Shown: piece by piece, positions 47,207-58,320 of the stretch
How positions within the stretch are numbered: the stretch's first letter is position 1
Layout of the letters: every line of letters starts with the position of its first letter
NCBI GenBank assembly: GCA_905182995.1
Contig: CAJJDP010000007.1
Coordinates: 248,049 to 312,048 of the forward strand
Length of the DNA: 64,000 bases
Direction: 5' to 3'
DNA from: Paramecium octaurelia
Lineage: Eukaryota > Ciliophora > Oligohymenophorea > Peniculida > Parameciidae
Position numbers and translations under genes: made by a program
The notes under the pieces: generated by a model
What the model was told of the DNA's origin: nothing
Seen by the model: the letters and a program-made list of their open reading frames with translations, nothing else
Databases searched by the model: none

Positions 47207-49310
47207 TCACACTCCATATGTCTTAAGTCTCTTAGAATTGACCTACAGGGTTGTATTTTCTACAACGTCTTCCACTTCTAATTAAACTTTTTATTTCTAT
47301 TCTTATTATTCTTCTTCCTATTTCTACTTCTAAAATTCTCTTGGATCAACCCCCTTGAGAATCAATTTTTTATTTCTCTTCGTAGTCTTCCTAATTTGAG
47401 CTAGTAATTTTTCAGCCTTATTCTTTTTAATTTTAATTGAACCATCTCTGTAAGGAGCCAATTTCTTTATTGAAACATATTAATTCAATAGCTTATCGTC
47501 TGCATAAAGCAAGTCATCGTTAGTCAAACCAAAATCTTACTTTTCAACATCAATATACTGAAACTTAGTCTTGATTCCTCCTGCTATGATATCTTCGAAA
47601 TCTAAACTATAGTATTCATCAATAATGTTCTTCATATTAGAAGGCAGCTTCTCTCTCAACTACTCAGGATTTTCATCAAGTAATTTATTCACATCTACGA
47701 CCTACGCCTCTACCAATGTATATCTATTTTAATTCTTGTCCTTCTCAAAGCAATCCACACACAAATAATCTTTCTTACTTTTATAATAATCGTTTTCATC
47801 TGTCATTTTAATTTGGCATGCTCTACAATACTTAAATTAGCTAATTAATTATTCAGCCTCCTCTGCTTGAGGAGGTTTACAACTTTTTGGAACAAGAGAC
47901 TTTTTTAATTTATGTTAAGGATGTTCTTTATTACAATTCTCACAAAGAGTATAATCCTCACAAATTTGGCAATCCCATCTGAAATGATTTGGTTCAATAG
48001 TTTATTTACAAGCATCACAAAACCACCAAATTGTTACATCTTCATCTTTTAATGCATCCATTTCTCTATGAATATAAATATACTAATTACTCTTAATTCA
48101 AGTTTTTTTTCATAATAATTGGAATTGTAGGCTTAATCTTTATAACATTATCTACATCAAGTCCTTGGTCATTTTTTTCTCCCTCTTAGCCTTGCTCCTC
48201 TTGATTTTCTTCCAATTCTTCAGGAGATTCATCTTCATCTTCAAAATACTCCTCATCAAATATCTTCTCCATCTTTTTATCAAACTCTTCTGGCTAAAAA
48301 TCTTTCTTATCAATTTCTTCTAATAATAACTTAGCATCCTTAACACCTCCTATCTATTATATCTTCTACAACTTCTAAATAATTTCATTCTTTTTTGCTG
48401 CCTTCAATTACTTTAATTCTTTTTCCAATTATTGTTTTTATTCCTACTCTCTCTAAGCCTTTGCTAATCTCTATCTATGTCTTGCAGTTTCTGGTTCCTA
48501 TCTCAAAGTATCCTTTAGATCTCTTTCATAAGTGATCAATTAATTTCCTCCCTCTTCTTCAAATCTAAAATTATATTTCTCTTCAAATTCATCCATTCTT
48601 TCCTCATCCTCAGATGAATCTATAATTTCATTCACATCATCTCTATCAATCCATCCTTTTGTCAATATATATTTTCTAAGGAATTTATCTTTTTCATCCA
48701 AGTCTTCTTCATTTCCCCAATACCTTTATAAAATATCCGTCTCTTCAGGTTTCTACTTTTTTAATAACTTCTCAAACTCTTTGTTCTCATCTTCAATTTC
48801 TTTAACTGTTTTCTACTTTACCTTCAATAAATCCTTTTGTTATTTGCCTGAATTTTTTGCTGCATTAATAAAAGCATTTTTCAATCGTATTTATTCCTCA
48901 TTTGGAGTCAATCCAATATTTGGCTCATATTCTTCCTCTTCCAATTCCTCTTCTTCATTTTCTATTCCTTATCCTTAGAGATCAGCATATGTAACCTTCT
49001 TTTAATCCTTGTTTCTTATATTAGGTTCGTCAAAATCCTCCTCTTAAAATATCTCTTTATTCTAATAAATATCGGGATGCTTGTATCTTATTTTGGCAAG
49101 AGTTTCAATAAATTTTTGGGTTACTTTATCATTAATCAAATCTCCATTCTCATCTTCTGGAATTTAGTCTTCACTGCTTTCTTCCTAGTCTAGAATCTCT
49201 CCTTTCTTATCTAAGAGTTCCCGCTCCTTTTTCTTTTAATACTTTTCAGCAAACTGCTTATTTATTTTTAATTTAAGTTTTGGTTATTCTTGACCTTCAA
49301 ATAATTTCAT
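47207..49310 (-). CDS. KRI1: KRI1 ribosome-biogenesis protein with an inserted ZZ-type zinc finger
   Basis: 692 aa, one 25-nt intron (48066-48090). The N-terminal 400 residues are the acidic KRI1 part: LAKIRYKHPDIYQ, TYADLQGQG, KFLRKYILTKGWIDRDD, YNFRFEEEGGNQLITYERD and the EFDKKMEKIFDEEYFEDED box. The C-terminal KRI1 domain is at about 553-625: YSLDFEDIIAGGIKTKF, DFGLTNDDLLYADDKLLNQY and VSIKKLAPYRD. Between them stands a ZZ-like finger at about 420-460 (WWFCDACKQTI ... WDCQICEDYTLCENCNKEH) and a second CxxC pair set (YCRACQ ... LCVDCF). The spliced frame is continuous across this junction. KRI1 works with KRR1 in 40S assembly in yeast; the zinc part is an addition. Confidence 0.9.
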
Positions 49311-49428
49311 TAATTTTAATATATATTAATTTATAACTAATTACATACATGTAATTAATAATAGTTAAGAATTCAAATATATCAACAAATAATATACATA
49401 CATCATTAATATAATAATAATTCTTCGA

Positions 49429-51606
49429 TCAATAGGGCAACAAAGTTAAAACTTTAAACAATTAATCATATTTAACAGAAGAGTCTGACCATTTAAAAAC
49501 ATTATTCATTTACTATTCATTCATCATTTTACTCAATACTAATTTTGCTGTGGATATTTCAATTAGATTGGTTTCTTGATCTGAAAAAAATTTTACCACT
49601 TCCAATAATTTATTGAAATCTGCGTAAATCAATTTAAAAGATTAAAATACACTATAATAAGCAGCTTCCAAATCCAATTGATATTTGTCTTTCTTATTTT
49701 TCTCTTAATATAAATAAGTCTCTTTTAAGATACCTTGAAAATTAACGTCATCAACAATAAATCCTAAAGAAAATAAGTATGATGATAGATTTTCAGATAA
49801 CATATAGCACTTTACCCAGGCTGAATTACTCTCATTTGAATCTCCCTATTAAAATAAGATGAAATTTGTAGAACATAGTTAATAAAACTCAGGATCCTTT
49901 TCTTTCAATAGGTCTTTGAATTATTGAGCATCATATTATTCGCATATTATTTAATGATTTTTATTATTATCAATAACAGTATCAACTTTGATTTCTGATA
50001 ATCTTTTCAAATTTGGTTCTTGTATTAATTTTGAATATTTAAAAAGGTATTGTGATATAGTGAGTAAATTTTTTTAAGGTTATCTAAATGTTAGTTCATA
50101 TCCAAAGCTTTGTTTAACTTTATAATTTCTATCAGTAGAACTTATTTAAAAAGGTTTAGTATTGAAACTCATTTGTGATTATTATTATTATACATTTTAA
50201 TTCTCAGCCTCCTTGGTCTAAATTGAATTTTTCAACTTGTCCTATATAGATTAATAATGAAATGTTTCTTTATTACTATTCTATTAGTTTTTAACCAATT
50301 ATTCTTTCTATTAATTAGATGATGATTGTTATTTATTGCTAAAATAATCTTCAACTTTCATCTTCTTATTTTATTCTTAAGTGGAAAATTTGGTTACTTC
50401 ATCTTCAAGCTTATTTTTATACGCGGGACTCTAATCCTCATTTTTTTACTCGCTAATTATTTTACTTCCTGTTAGATAGGAAACAGGTTTAGCATTTTAT
50501 TATTATTATTTTTCTTAAGGAACATTTTCAAAGACATTATTCATAATTTCTTTAGTCTACTAATTCACTAGTTTTGGGTTCGATTCTATGATTTATTTAG
50601 GAATTTATTTTGTTGTACATTCATATAAATCTTATAATAAATTATCTAAGTCTTCCTCATCTTTATCATTCACGAGGGACTTTTGCTAAGAATAATCATT
50701 CCTTGCATTCTAATAAATATCATCAAAATGATATTATTAGATTTGATCTTTAACAATTTCTATAGTTTCATTATGTATAGATTATAAAAGTGATTATTAT
50801 TAAATTACAGATTGTTCATTTTAACCTCCCCCAAAATGTTAAAATTAGGTATTTTCAAATTATTCTGATTAATAAAGTCCAGATTAATCAGGTACCTTTT
50901 ATCGATGACTTAAAAAATTATCTAAAATGTTACTAATATTATTTGTATTTGAATTATTTTATCTGGATTATTTCTTAATGTGTTCAGATTTTATGGACAT
51001 CTTTTTCATTTGTGGAATGTCTTAACTGTCATTCAATTATGAGGTAATTTAAAATAATTCCTCATATTGATGACTTGATTTTTTAGTGCTCCTATCCAGT
51101 TATTGTTACACCGTTTATTTTATGGGAAGTTATGGAATAAATACAGGACTTTACTATGTTATATTAGTAAAATGTGACTCATTGATATTCTATTCTTACT
51201 ACATCTATTACTATTGCTATTTATAAATTTAATGGGAATAGTTTTGATTTTAGGATTGCTTGTTTTTAGGCGAAGCTTGAGGAACATCTTATTACTTATT
51301 CAATAATTATTAATATTAATGCTATTGTTATGGTTATTAAACCTAATACAAATCAGGCATTGGTTAACTAAAGGAAAATCTTTTATTCTATTCTTGATAA
51401 TAAGCATCTAATTAATTTTAATATTCATCTTCTGAAATTTTCTAAAACTATTATGCTGATTCATCTTAATCTTCTTAAATTTGAGCATTTTGATTTTCTG
51501 GCTAATTTTTCTTTTTTTGGATATTTTCAAAACTGATTGACATAATTTGCTAAAGCTTTGCTTTTTATTTAGTAGATTTTGGCTTAGTTTTATTCTTTGC
51601 TTCCAT
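49429..51606 (-). CDS. Glutamine-rich protein, 725 aa, intronless
   Basis: One open frame without introns, about one fifth glutamine, most of it coded by TAA and TAG, with Asn, Ser and Lys. Basic N-terminus MEAKNKTKPKSTKQKAKLQQ. Residues 30-520 look disordered and prion-like. The last 200 residues are ordered, with hydrophobic helices (LTISQYLFKYSKLIQEPNLK ... KCYMLSENLSSYLFSLGF ... LIEISTAKLVLSKMM) and may be a folded domain. No known family; the high-Q layout occurs in ciliate transcription and RNP proteins, but this is only a resemblance. Confidence 0.75.
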
Positions 51607-51934
51607 TTAAATAATAATAATATAATTTAATAATTAACATTATTTTCTTACATTGTGAAAACCTCTTCGAAAATATATTAAAATTCTTTTTATCTATACA
51701 AATTTGCAGACTGCACTTATAACTTATTAAATTTATTTCACGTTAGATATAATTTCTTTATTATTTTATTAAATTTTATTTTTAGAACGCAGTTGATTTT
51801 TTAAATATTTTTATTCAATAATGCTTAGTTATCAGGTTGATTTTATAAAATAATGAGATTTTAATGATTATATTCTCAAAATTTAGAGTAGGCTTAAACA
51901 ATTAAATTAATACCAAATTATTAGATTAAATTTA

Positions 51935-52579
51935 ATGGGGAATGCTTGTTTTCATAGATTAGACAATTAGAGATAAAAAATTATAAAAATAAATGGATAT
52001 CCTAAGTTACATTGTCCAAGTAAGTTGATCTTAGAACCTTGTATATAAAATATAACATAAAATCTGGATACTTTTGAAGAGGACTTTTTTAAATGTGAAT
52101 TTAAATTGGATATTTCTCCAGATAATCAAAGAAATCAGAGTGCCAGAAAAGTAAAATTGGGGTCGACCATTGAAGATGTCAAAAAACTAAATATAATTGA
52201 ATGCCCTTCGTATTTTGATGAAAAATCAGATTTTGAATTGGAGAATTCATTTGACTTTGTTATGAACCAAAATAGCAATGACAAAATAGCCACTTTTCAT
52301 GGTTAAAAACGTAATCATTAAAAAAAAAAAAAATAAAAGGTTTCACTATAAAAAATAGAGAAGCCTAAAAGCATTCTTAAAACTCACACCTAATAACACA
52401 ATTCATCCTTTTGTAGTTCATAGTATGTAAAGTCCCTAAAATCAGTTACTTTCAGCATTGATACTTATAATTCAAGAAATTTAAGATCTTTATCACCATT
52501 GTTAAACTCCTTCTAAGGTAGATTACCCTAAGAAATGAGCAGAAGCATGACATATTTATAATAGTTTCCTTACTTGTGA
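51935..52579 (+). CDS. Myristoylation-type protein with PP1-docking motif, 214 aa
   Basis: Uninterrupted frame. Starts MGNACFHRLDNQ, with Gly2 and Cys5 as in lipid-anchored proteins. Near the C-terminus KPKSILKTH is followed about 30 residues later by LKSVTFSID, where KSVTF fits the RVxF motif that binds protein phosphatase 1; KSILK-like elements often accompany it in PP1 regulators. The centre is polar with possible phosphorylation sites and a 12-A run. No catalytic domain. A membrane-anchored PP1-targeting subunit is a reasonable guess, not a demonstrated one. Confidence 0.65.
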
Positions 52580-52781
52580 TATTAAGTATAAGATTCTAAA
52601 AATAACATTTCTTGAAATATGTGATTTAGGATGTTATAATATTTAATTTGCACCTAAAATTATTAATATTTCACTCTAAAACTATCTTTTAGAAATAAGT
52701 TAGATAAGAATATTGCACATTAATTTTCTCTAAAAATTAATGAAATTAATTATGACATAAAGAATTTTTGATTATAATTTA

Positions 52782-53424
52782 TCAACAACATTTTTATGGT
52801 TATGTATCACCTACATCTAATTGAATGTTTTATTGATTTTTTTCTACGTTTTGAGAACTATTAATCTATCCTCTTCTAATGAGTATTTATTAAACTAATT
52901 CTGTATACATTTCCTTTACTTATGCACCTGTCCTTGCAGAACATTCAAAATATTTTATTTAATACTTGGATAGAATAACAAAATACTTTTTAAGCTAATT
53001 GTTAGCCTTCCAAAGTAGTTACTTCCCTTTATGCTATATCACACTTATTTGCAACTAAAACTATAGAGACTTATTCACAATCAATTTAGTCTTTTAAATT
53101 ATCAATCCAAGTTTAAACTTATTAAAATGAGTTTTTATCCACAACACTATAAACCAAAGACACTCCTTAAGCATTTCTATAAAAAATTGGAGTAATAACT
53201 CTAAATCTCTCCTATCCTAAACATTAGACTTAATAGTTACCCGCAGTGTCCCAAACCTAAACAATCAATTGCTTTTCTCCTTAAGTAAGAATTTTCTATC
53301 TATACTCTACTCCCAACGTAGCCTGGATATTCTCAGAAAACTTTTCATCCACATAACGATTTAGAAGTGATGATTTGCCAACAGCACCTTCTCCTAACAT
53401 TAGAATTTTGACTTTTTCTTACAT
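52782..53424 (-). CDS. Rab-family small GTPase
   Basis: 198 aa, introns of 24 and 22 nt. All five G boxes: GEGAVGKSS (P-loop), the switch I threonine in QATLGVEY, WDTAGQERF with the first intron inside the glycine codon, VANKCD, and ECSARTG. The RabF-type text (YRNAQGVSLVYSVVDKNSF) and the C-terminus QPQKCC, two cysteines for geranylgeranylation, place it in the Rab family acting on endomembrane traffic. Subfamily (Rab5/21/22-like or other) was not settled. It starts 26 bp from the stop of the COMM-domain gene on the same strand. Confidence 0.95.
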
Positions 53425-53450
53425 TTATTTTTAAATTTATATAAATAATA

Positions 53451-54248
53451 TCACTAAGCCAAAGTTTATAATTATTCTTTTATTTTACACAGATTGTTGT
53501 GAAAATTATTAACTTCATTTTAGTTAAGCTGAAATGTCACATTTTCCTTTGTATTTTTTTAGGTATTTAAAGTCTCCAATTATAAGAATAACACAGGCAT
53601 ATTAACCTATTAATTATTTATATAGAACAATACCTTCTATTAATTATGCGTCTAAATTTATATATCCACTCTCCAATCAATATCAATCAGCGAATCTGCC
53701 TAACATATTTCTCGATTTGTAATCTTATCACACACTATTAAGAGTTTAAGAAATATCTTACATTCAGAGATCTAAAGTATAGAATCTGTTAACAATTTAG
53801 CTAATTACTAATCAAAATTAGAAGGAAAGAGCTACAAAATTGCCTACTCATTCCATTATAGCAATTCTGCATTTTCTAAAAGCTTTACCAATCCTATAAT
53901 GAGAGTATGAGCTTATTTCTCGGATATTTATAAATCTTAAGGCAATGAAGCACTTACAGGTGTTTCCATATATTCTTAAAATGAGTTGAGTTTGTTTCTA
54001 AATAAATAAGCATATTCGAATAGTTTCCTCACATATTTCTTAGATGGCAATTATGAAAGAAGCCCAAGAATTTCAAAATTCATTATTTATTTTAATAACC
54101 CATAATATCCCACATTTGTAATAAATATTTAAACAAATAATATGTATTTATTTTCCTCGATCCTTCCCTGGTCAGATTGACCAAATGATGAGCGAGAATT
54201 AAATCCAATTGCGGAATCAAGTCTGGTCTCCAAACTCTTGTTACGCAT
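53451..54248 (-). CDS. COMM-domain protein (COMMD family)
   Basis: 256 aa with one 27-nt intron. The N-terminal 170 residues form a helical domain; the C-terminal COMM domain is recognisable by SLIDIDWRVDIQI, the P-x-L-x-L text MPVLFLQLETLN, VTFQLNQNEVNNFHNNL and the last helix KIKEQLQTL. COMMD proteins form the Commander complex with CCDC22/CCDC93 and act in endosomal recycling, which suits the adjacent Rab gene, though neighbourhood means little in this genome. The start is MRNKSLETR; an upstream start in the same frame is not evident. Confidence 0.85.
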
Positions 54249-54804
54249 GGACTTAAAACTATCTGACTAAACTATATATATATATTAAATATTGTTATAA
54301 TTCATCCTAGAATTCTCATATAGGATGATGAAGACGCGTGTTCTTATTTTCATAAACATTAAAATAATTATTGTATTAATCTAAATATGTTTCATTGTTT
54401 TTAAATAATTAAATATTAGAAACTACTCATAATCAAATTTGCCTACAAAATTAGTATTCAAACATTTGTATGAAAATGTCACAAAAAAATAAGTTCTGAT
54501 ACTTGAAATGTTTTATGTGTTTATTGCGAATATTAGTGAATTTAATATGAAATTAGAAAGTTCGGAAGTATTATTTGGATGTGGATTCCATTTTCTAGAT
54601 TATTTCTACATTTTGAGTATTCTAATTATATAATGGAATTCCTGTTAGGTTGAAATTTTCTTATTCTATATCAATACAACTCTGGCATCTTTTATATCAT
54701 TCATCTGTGAATGTTGAAAAGATTAGTTGTGTAATGAGATTGTTCATATTCAAAGTCTTAGTCGTTATAAAATTGCGCCTTACTTTTAGACATTAATTTA
54801 ATTA
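54249..54804. other. Divergent intergenic region with a small inverted repeat
   Basis: 556 bp between the COMM-domain gene and NAA35, so it should hold both promoters. Apart from TCATCCTA (54302-54309) and its complement TAGGATGA (54321-54328) around an 11-nt loop, nothing stands out. GATGATGA after the repeat resembles a box C, but no box D lies at a suitable distance. Confidence 0.45.
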
Positions 54805-56813
54805 ATGGATATTACAGCAGAACTTAAGAGTCTAAAAAATGGAGAAATTCTCTTAGCAGAAGGATTTTCATTATTTGAGGCTATGTCAGCTACTGAATTA
54901 TTTGACAAAAAAATAGATGTAAAACTGGGTTTGGCTGATGCAGATACTCCCTAAAAATTATTACAATCTAATTAGATAAAATCAGGATCACAACTTACTA
55001 ATGAAGAAGTAAAGCTTATTCAAAATAATTATTTAGCTTATAGGACTCTTTGATTTAGTGATTCAGAAAATAACATGTTGGCTTAATGGAAATGCATTAG
55101 CTTAGACCATTTACACATTAGTATATTAGTATGATGATTCTTTATGGGATAATCCATTTGTTCAAGCTTTGTTTGATACTTTGAATACAGTGGGAAGTCA
55201 AATTTTCAAAATAATCAAGGATGCTCCATTCCTCAGAGAAGAGGATTATAATCCATCTGTCTTCAGTTTTAGAAACAAAAGAATACCCACTATTTAAGAG
55301 CTATTGACAACCACATTAAATCCATTGGATACTGAATTAAGTGGCAAAGTTAAGAAATCTAAGCAATTAACTATAGCAGATGCCCTGTCCTCAAGAATTA
55401 AAGTACTTAAGGGCTTTTGTTTAATTGTGCAATGTCTTTAATAACCATTCAATGCTGAATCACAAAAATAAATAACAGATCACATCGAATTTATTAGGAA
55501 AAGATTTGATGCTGTTGTCTAGACTAAGGCTATGGGAAAAGACATGTAAAATTATTAGAGTGCAACAATTCTTAAGCATCTCAAATCTATGATCAGTATG
55601 AGGAAAATACCATTTATAGAAAATCCATATGAATACTTTAGCACCATGCTAAATTAATTAGAAGCAGTACTTGATTTAAGTGCAGAACGAAATTATTTTC
55701 AAATTCAATAGAAAATTTGTGCTTTAATTCACGATTACCCTAAGAATATTTTAGTTAGAGCTTATCTAGAATAAAATCTATTTAAATATGATCAATTCTT
55801 ATTCTTTCACTCAACTCCTTGGATTAATATTATAGTTGGAACTCTTAATAAAATGTTTTCCCATAATTTTGATTAATTATATCAAAATGTATTTAAGGAA
55901 TATCAAGATTGTCTAGTACCTGTCACTTATGAATACATAATTAAATAATTAAGATCTAAATTTAGAAAAAGTAGAGACTTCCATAAAAATTATTCTCATC
56001 TGTCAATACTTGTTCATCATAGCAATTAGATTGACCAAGACATCTTTAAAAACAAAAACCCTTTGATGATTTTCAGTTATGAAATTGCTGTACAATCCAT
56101 GATTCAACAATTATAATATGGTTTTGATCTAGAACTCTATTCAGATGTAGATTATGCTAGTATTTACTTCTATTTAGAGTATTTGACAACCATTCTTGAT
56201 AGAAATAGAAGCAACTATGTTAGTCAATTGACCAATTCACAAAGAGAATAATTGCAGAACCAAAATAAAAAGAAACCAAAAGTATCTCCATTGATAGATC
56301 AAATGTACTCTGAAATTCAATATTGGAAAGGATTGAATTGTCTTTTTAGAGTAAAATGTTATAATAATAACAGGGCTTATCCAGATTGTATTATACCTTA
56401 ATGGAAAATGGATTCATCAAGAAAGTCCAAGACATGAATCATAGATATTCCAATAGAATGAAGATTTTCGATACTTGCTACTACGTCAAAGCCGTTAAAT
56501 TTGAAGAATACACCCAAAAGATGAATTCATATGGATCATTCTAAGAAACACTCAAATTTGTCAGTTCATCTCTAAGTGAAGCTTAACAGCTTTTTGCCTA
56601 AGCCAAAGAAAATAAAATTCTAACTTAATAAATGTAAGATCAATCAAAGGATTTGGTTATGGTATTTTATATTTATTATAATTATTTTAGATTTGTGTTG
56701 TGACATCAGTCAATGCTATGAAATTGATACAAAATTAAAAATACTAAATTTCATATAAGAAAACAAAAGTACCATTTGTACCTTAAATAGAGTTAATTGC
56801 ATTATAATAATGA
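54805..56813 (+). CDS. NAA35: NatC auxiliary subunit (Mak10/NAA35)
   Basis: 642 aa with introns of 28, 23 and 29 nt. Scaffold subunit of the NatC N-terminal acetyltransferase, which modifies Met-hydrophobic N-termini with catalytic NAA30. Signature text: LLAEGFSLFEAMSATELFDKKID, then NEELIGLFDLVIQ, TCWLNGNALAQTIYTLVY and FLREEDYNPSVF, followed by a long helical body and a C-terminus with PFVPQIELIAL. The family signature MSAxExxDxKxD is complete. A catalytic NAA30 or NAA38 gene was not found in the window; NAA50 follows 455 bp downstream. Confidence 0.92.
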
Positions 56814-57268
56814 TTCAAAAATAATTTTATTATATTATGATTAGTATTTCATTCTATGTATTTGTTGGTTGTTAAAACTTACATATTAATGAATTTCTCA
56901 CAAAAATTTCGATAATTATTTACATTCTAGTTTTAATAAATATTTTATGTATTTTTAAAATAAATAAATTTCCAAAAAGTACAATAAAAATTCTCTAAGA
57001 ATTCTATTTGTAATATAATTTAATCTTATTTTTCAAAACTGAATAATAATATAGGTCTTAGATTAACATATATAAGATGAATAATGCAAATATTATCTAA
57101 ATTGATCTTTTTTTATAATTATTCGTATTTGAATATTGAATACATTTCTTAATTATGTAAGTTGATCAATGTATTAAGTACTTTTCAATTTTTTAGTGAA
57201 TTCTATTTTAAACAAAAGGTACTTGTCAAATTCAATTCGGCCATCTTTTAATTTATATATATTTATTA
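56814..57268 (+). other. Intergenic, nothing recognised
   Basis: 455 bp between NAA35 and NAA50, very AT-rich with many TGA triplets in all frames; no RNA or protein motif. Confidence 0.5.
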
Positions 57269-57832
57269 ATGGAATAGAAGCCTAAATTGACTTTTGGAGA
57301 GATCAACTTTAAAAATTTGGAATAGTTCAAAGTCATTACCTAGAAGACCTTGCCAGTAACGTATAGTGAAAACTTTTATATAAAAATTCTAACCTATTCT
57401 GACTTTTCTACTCTTGGTATTTAAAATTAGTATTGTGTAGGTTACTATAATGATATTGCAGTTGGAGCTATAACAGCAAGGATAGAGGAAAAGGATGGTA
57501 AAAAGACAGCCTATATAATGACATTTGGTGTTTTGGATGCATACCGTCGTTTGGGATTTGGCACATAACTTTTGAATGAATTAATAACTAGAGTTAGATC
57601 TCATGAAGAGATAAGAACTATATATTTGCACATGTGGGTTAGCAATGAAATTGGATTTCAATTTTATTCCAGACATGGGTTTGAGAAAACAACTTATAAA
57701 AAAAATTATTATACAGACATTGATCCACCTCATTGTTACATTTTAACAAAGCGTCTCTACCCAGATGTAGACCCTCCAATTCCATACACGGAAGAGGATG
57801 CTGAAAAAGTATAGGAGATAGCACAATAATGA
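57269..57832 (+). CDS. NAA50: N-alpha-acetyltransferase 50 (NatE catalytic subunit)
   Basis: 179 aa if the 24-nt intron near residue 55 is spliced, 187 aa if not: the intron length is a multiple of three and contains no TGA, so both read through. GNAT fold with [12 protein letters not shown], the substrate loop [10 protein letters not shown] (human FPVSYNDKFY), [29 protein letters not shown] containing the acetyl-CoA site Q/RxxGx[18 protein letters not shown] and [12 protein letters not shown]. These match NAA50 (San) closely, the NatE subunit working at the ribosome with NatA. Alignment with human favours splicing. Confidence 0.95.
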
Positions 57833-58320
57833 AGTATATATTTAGTAATATTAATAATAAAAAAAGTAATTTTAAGTTATTATTTTTTTAATCTTCGTTA
57901 TATTATTCAAATTTTGTTTGATTAGAATAGTTTGTTAGGTGAGATATGAGAATTAAAGATTCTCGAAATTATAATGTACTCCTTTATTTTGTGCTGAATA
58001 ACCTCAATATAATTTAATTAACTATGTAATGTGAGAACAATCATTAATCCAAATAATTTATCTGCTTCAAAAACAGGAGAAAAGATTTAAATACTTATTA
58101 TGTAAACAAAGCAATGGTTTAATAATTAAAATAAACTTATCTTAATTATTTTTTATTAATAATTAAGTTGAATGAAATAAAGTTTAATTAGATTTTATGG
58201 CTTAGTTAAAATTTTTTCAATCAGGTTTTTGAGGTGTTAATTAATCTTTATTTTGCATTACTTTATATTCATATATAAATGTTAACATAAATTGAATCTT
58301 GGCATAATTAAAATTAGTCT
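57833..58320 (+). other. Intergenic, nothing recognised
   Basis: 488 bp of AT-rich DNA between two plus-strand genes; no credible exon or RNA seen. Confidence 0.5.

Noticed and set aside
54170..54290. GC-richer stretch considered as a structured RNA
   Set aside because: On the minus strand it codes for the N-terminus of the COMM-domain protein, which accounts for its composition.
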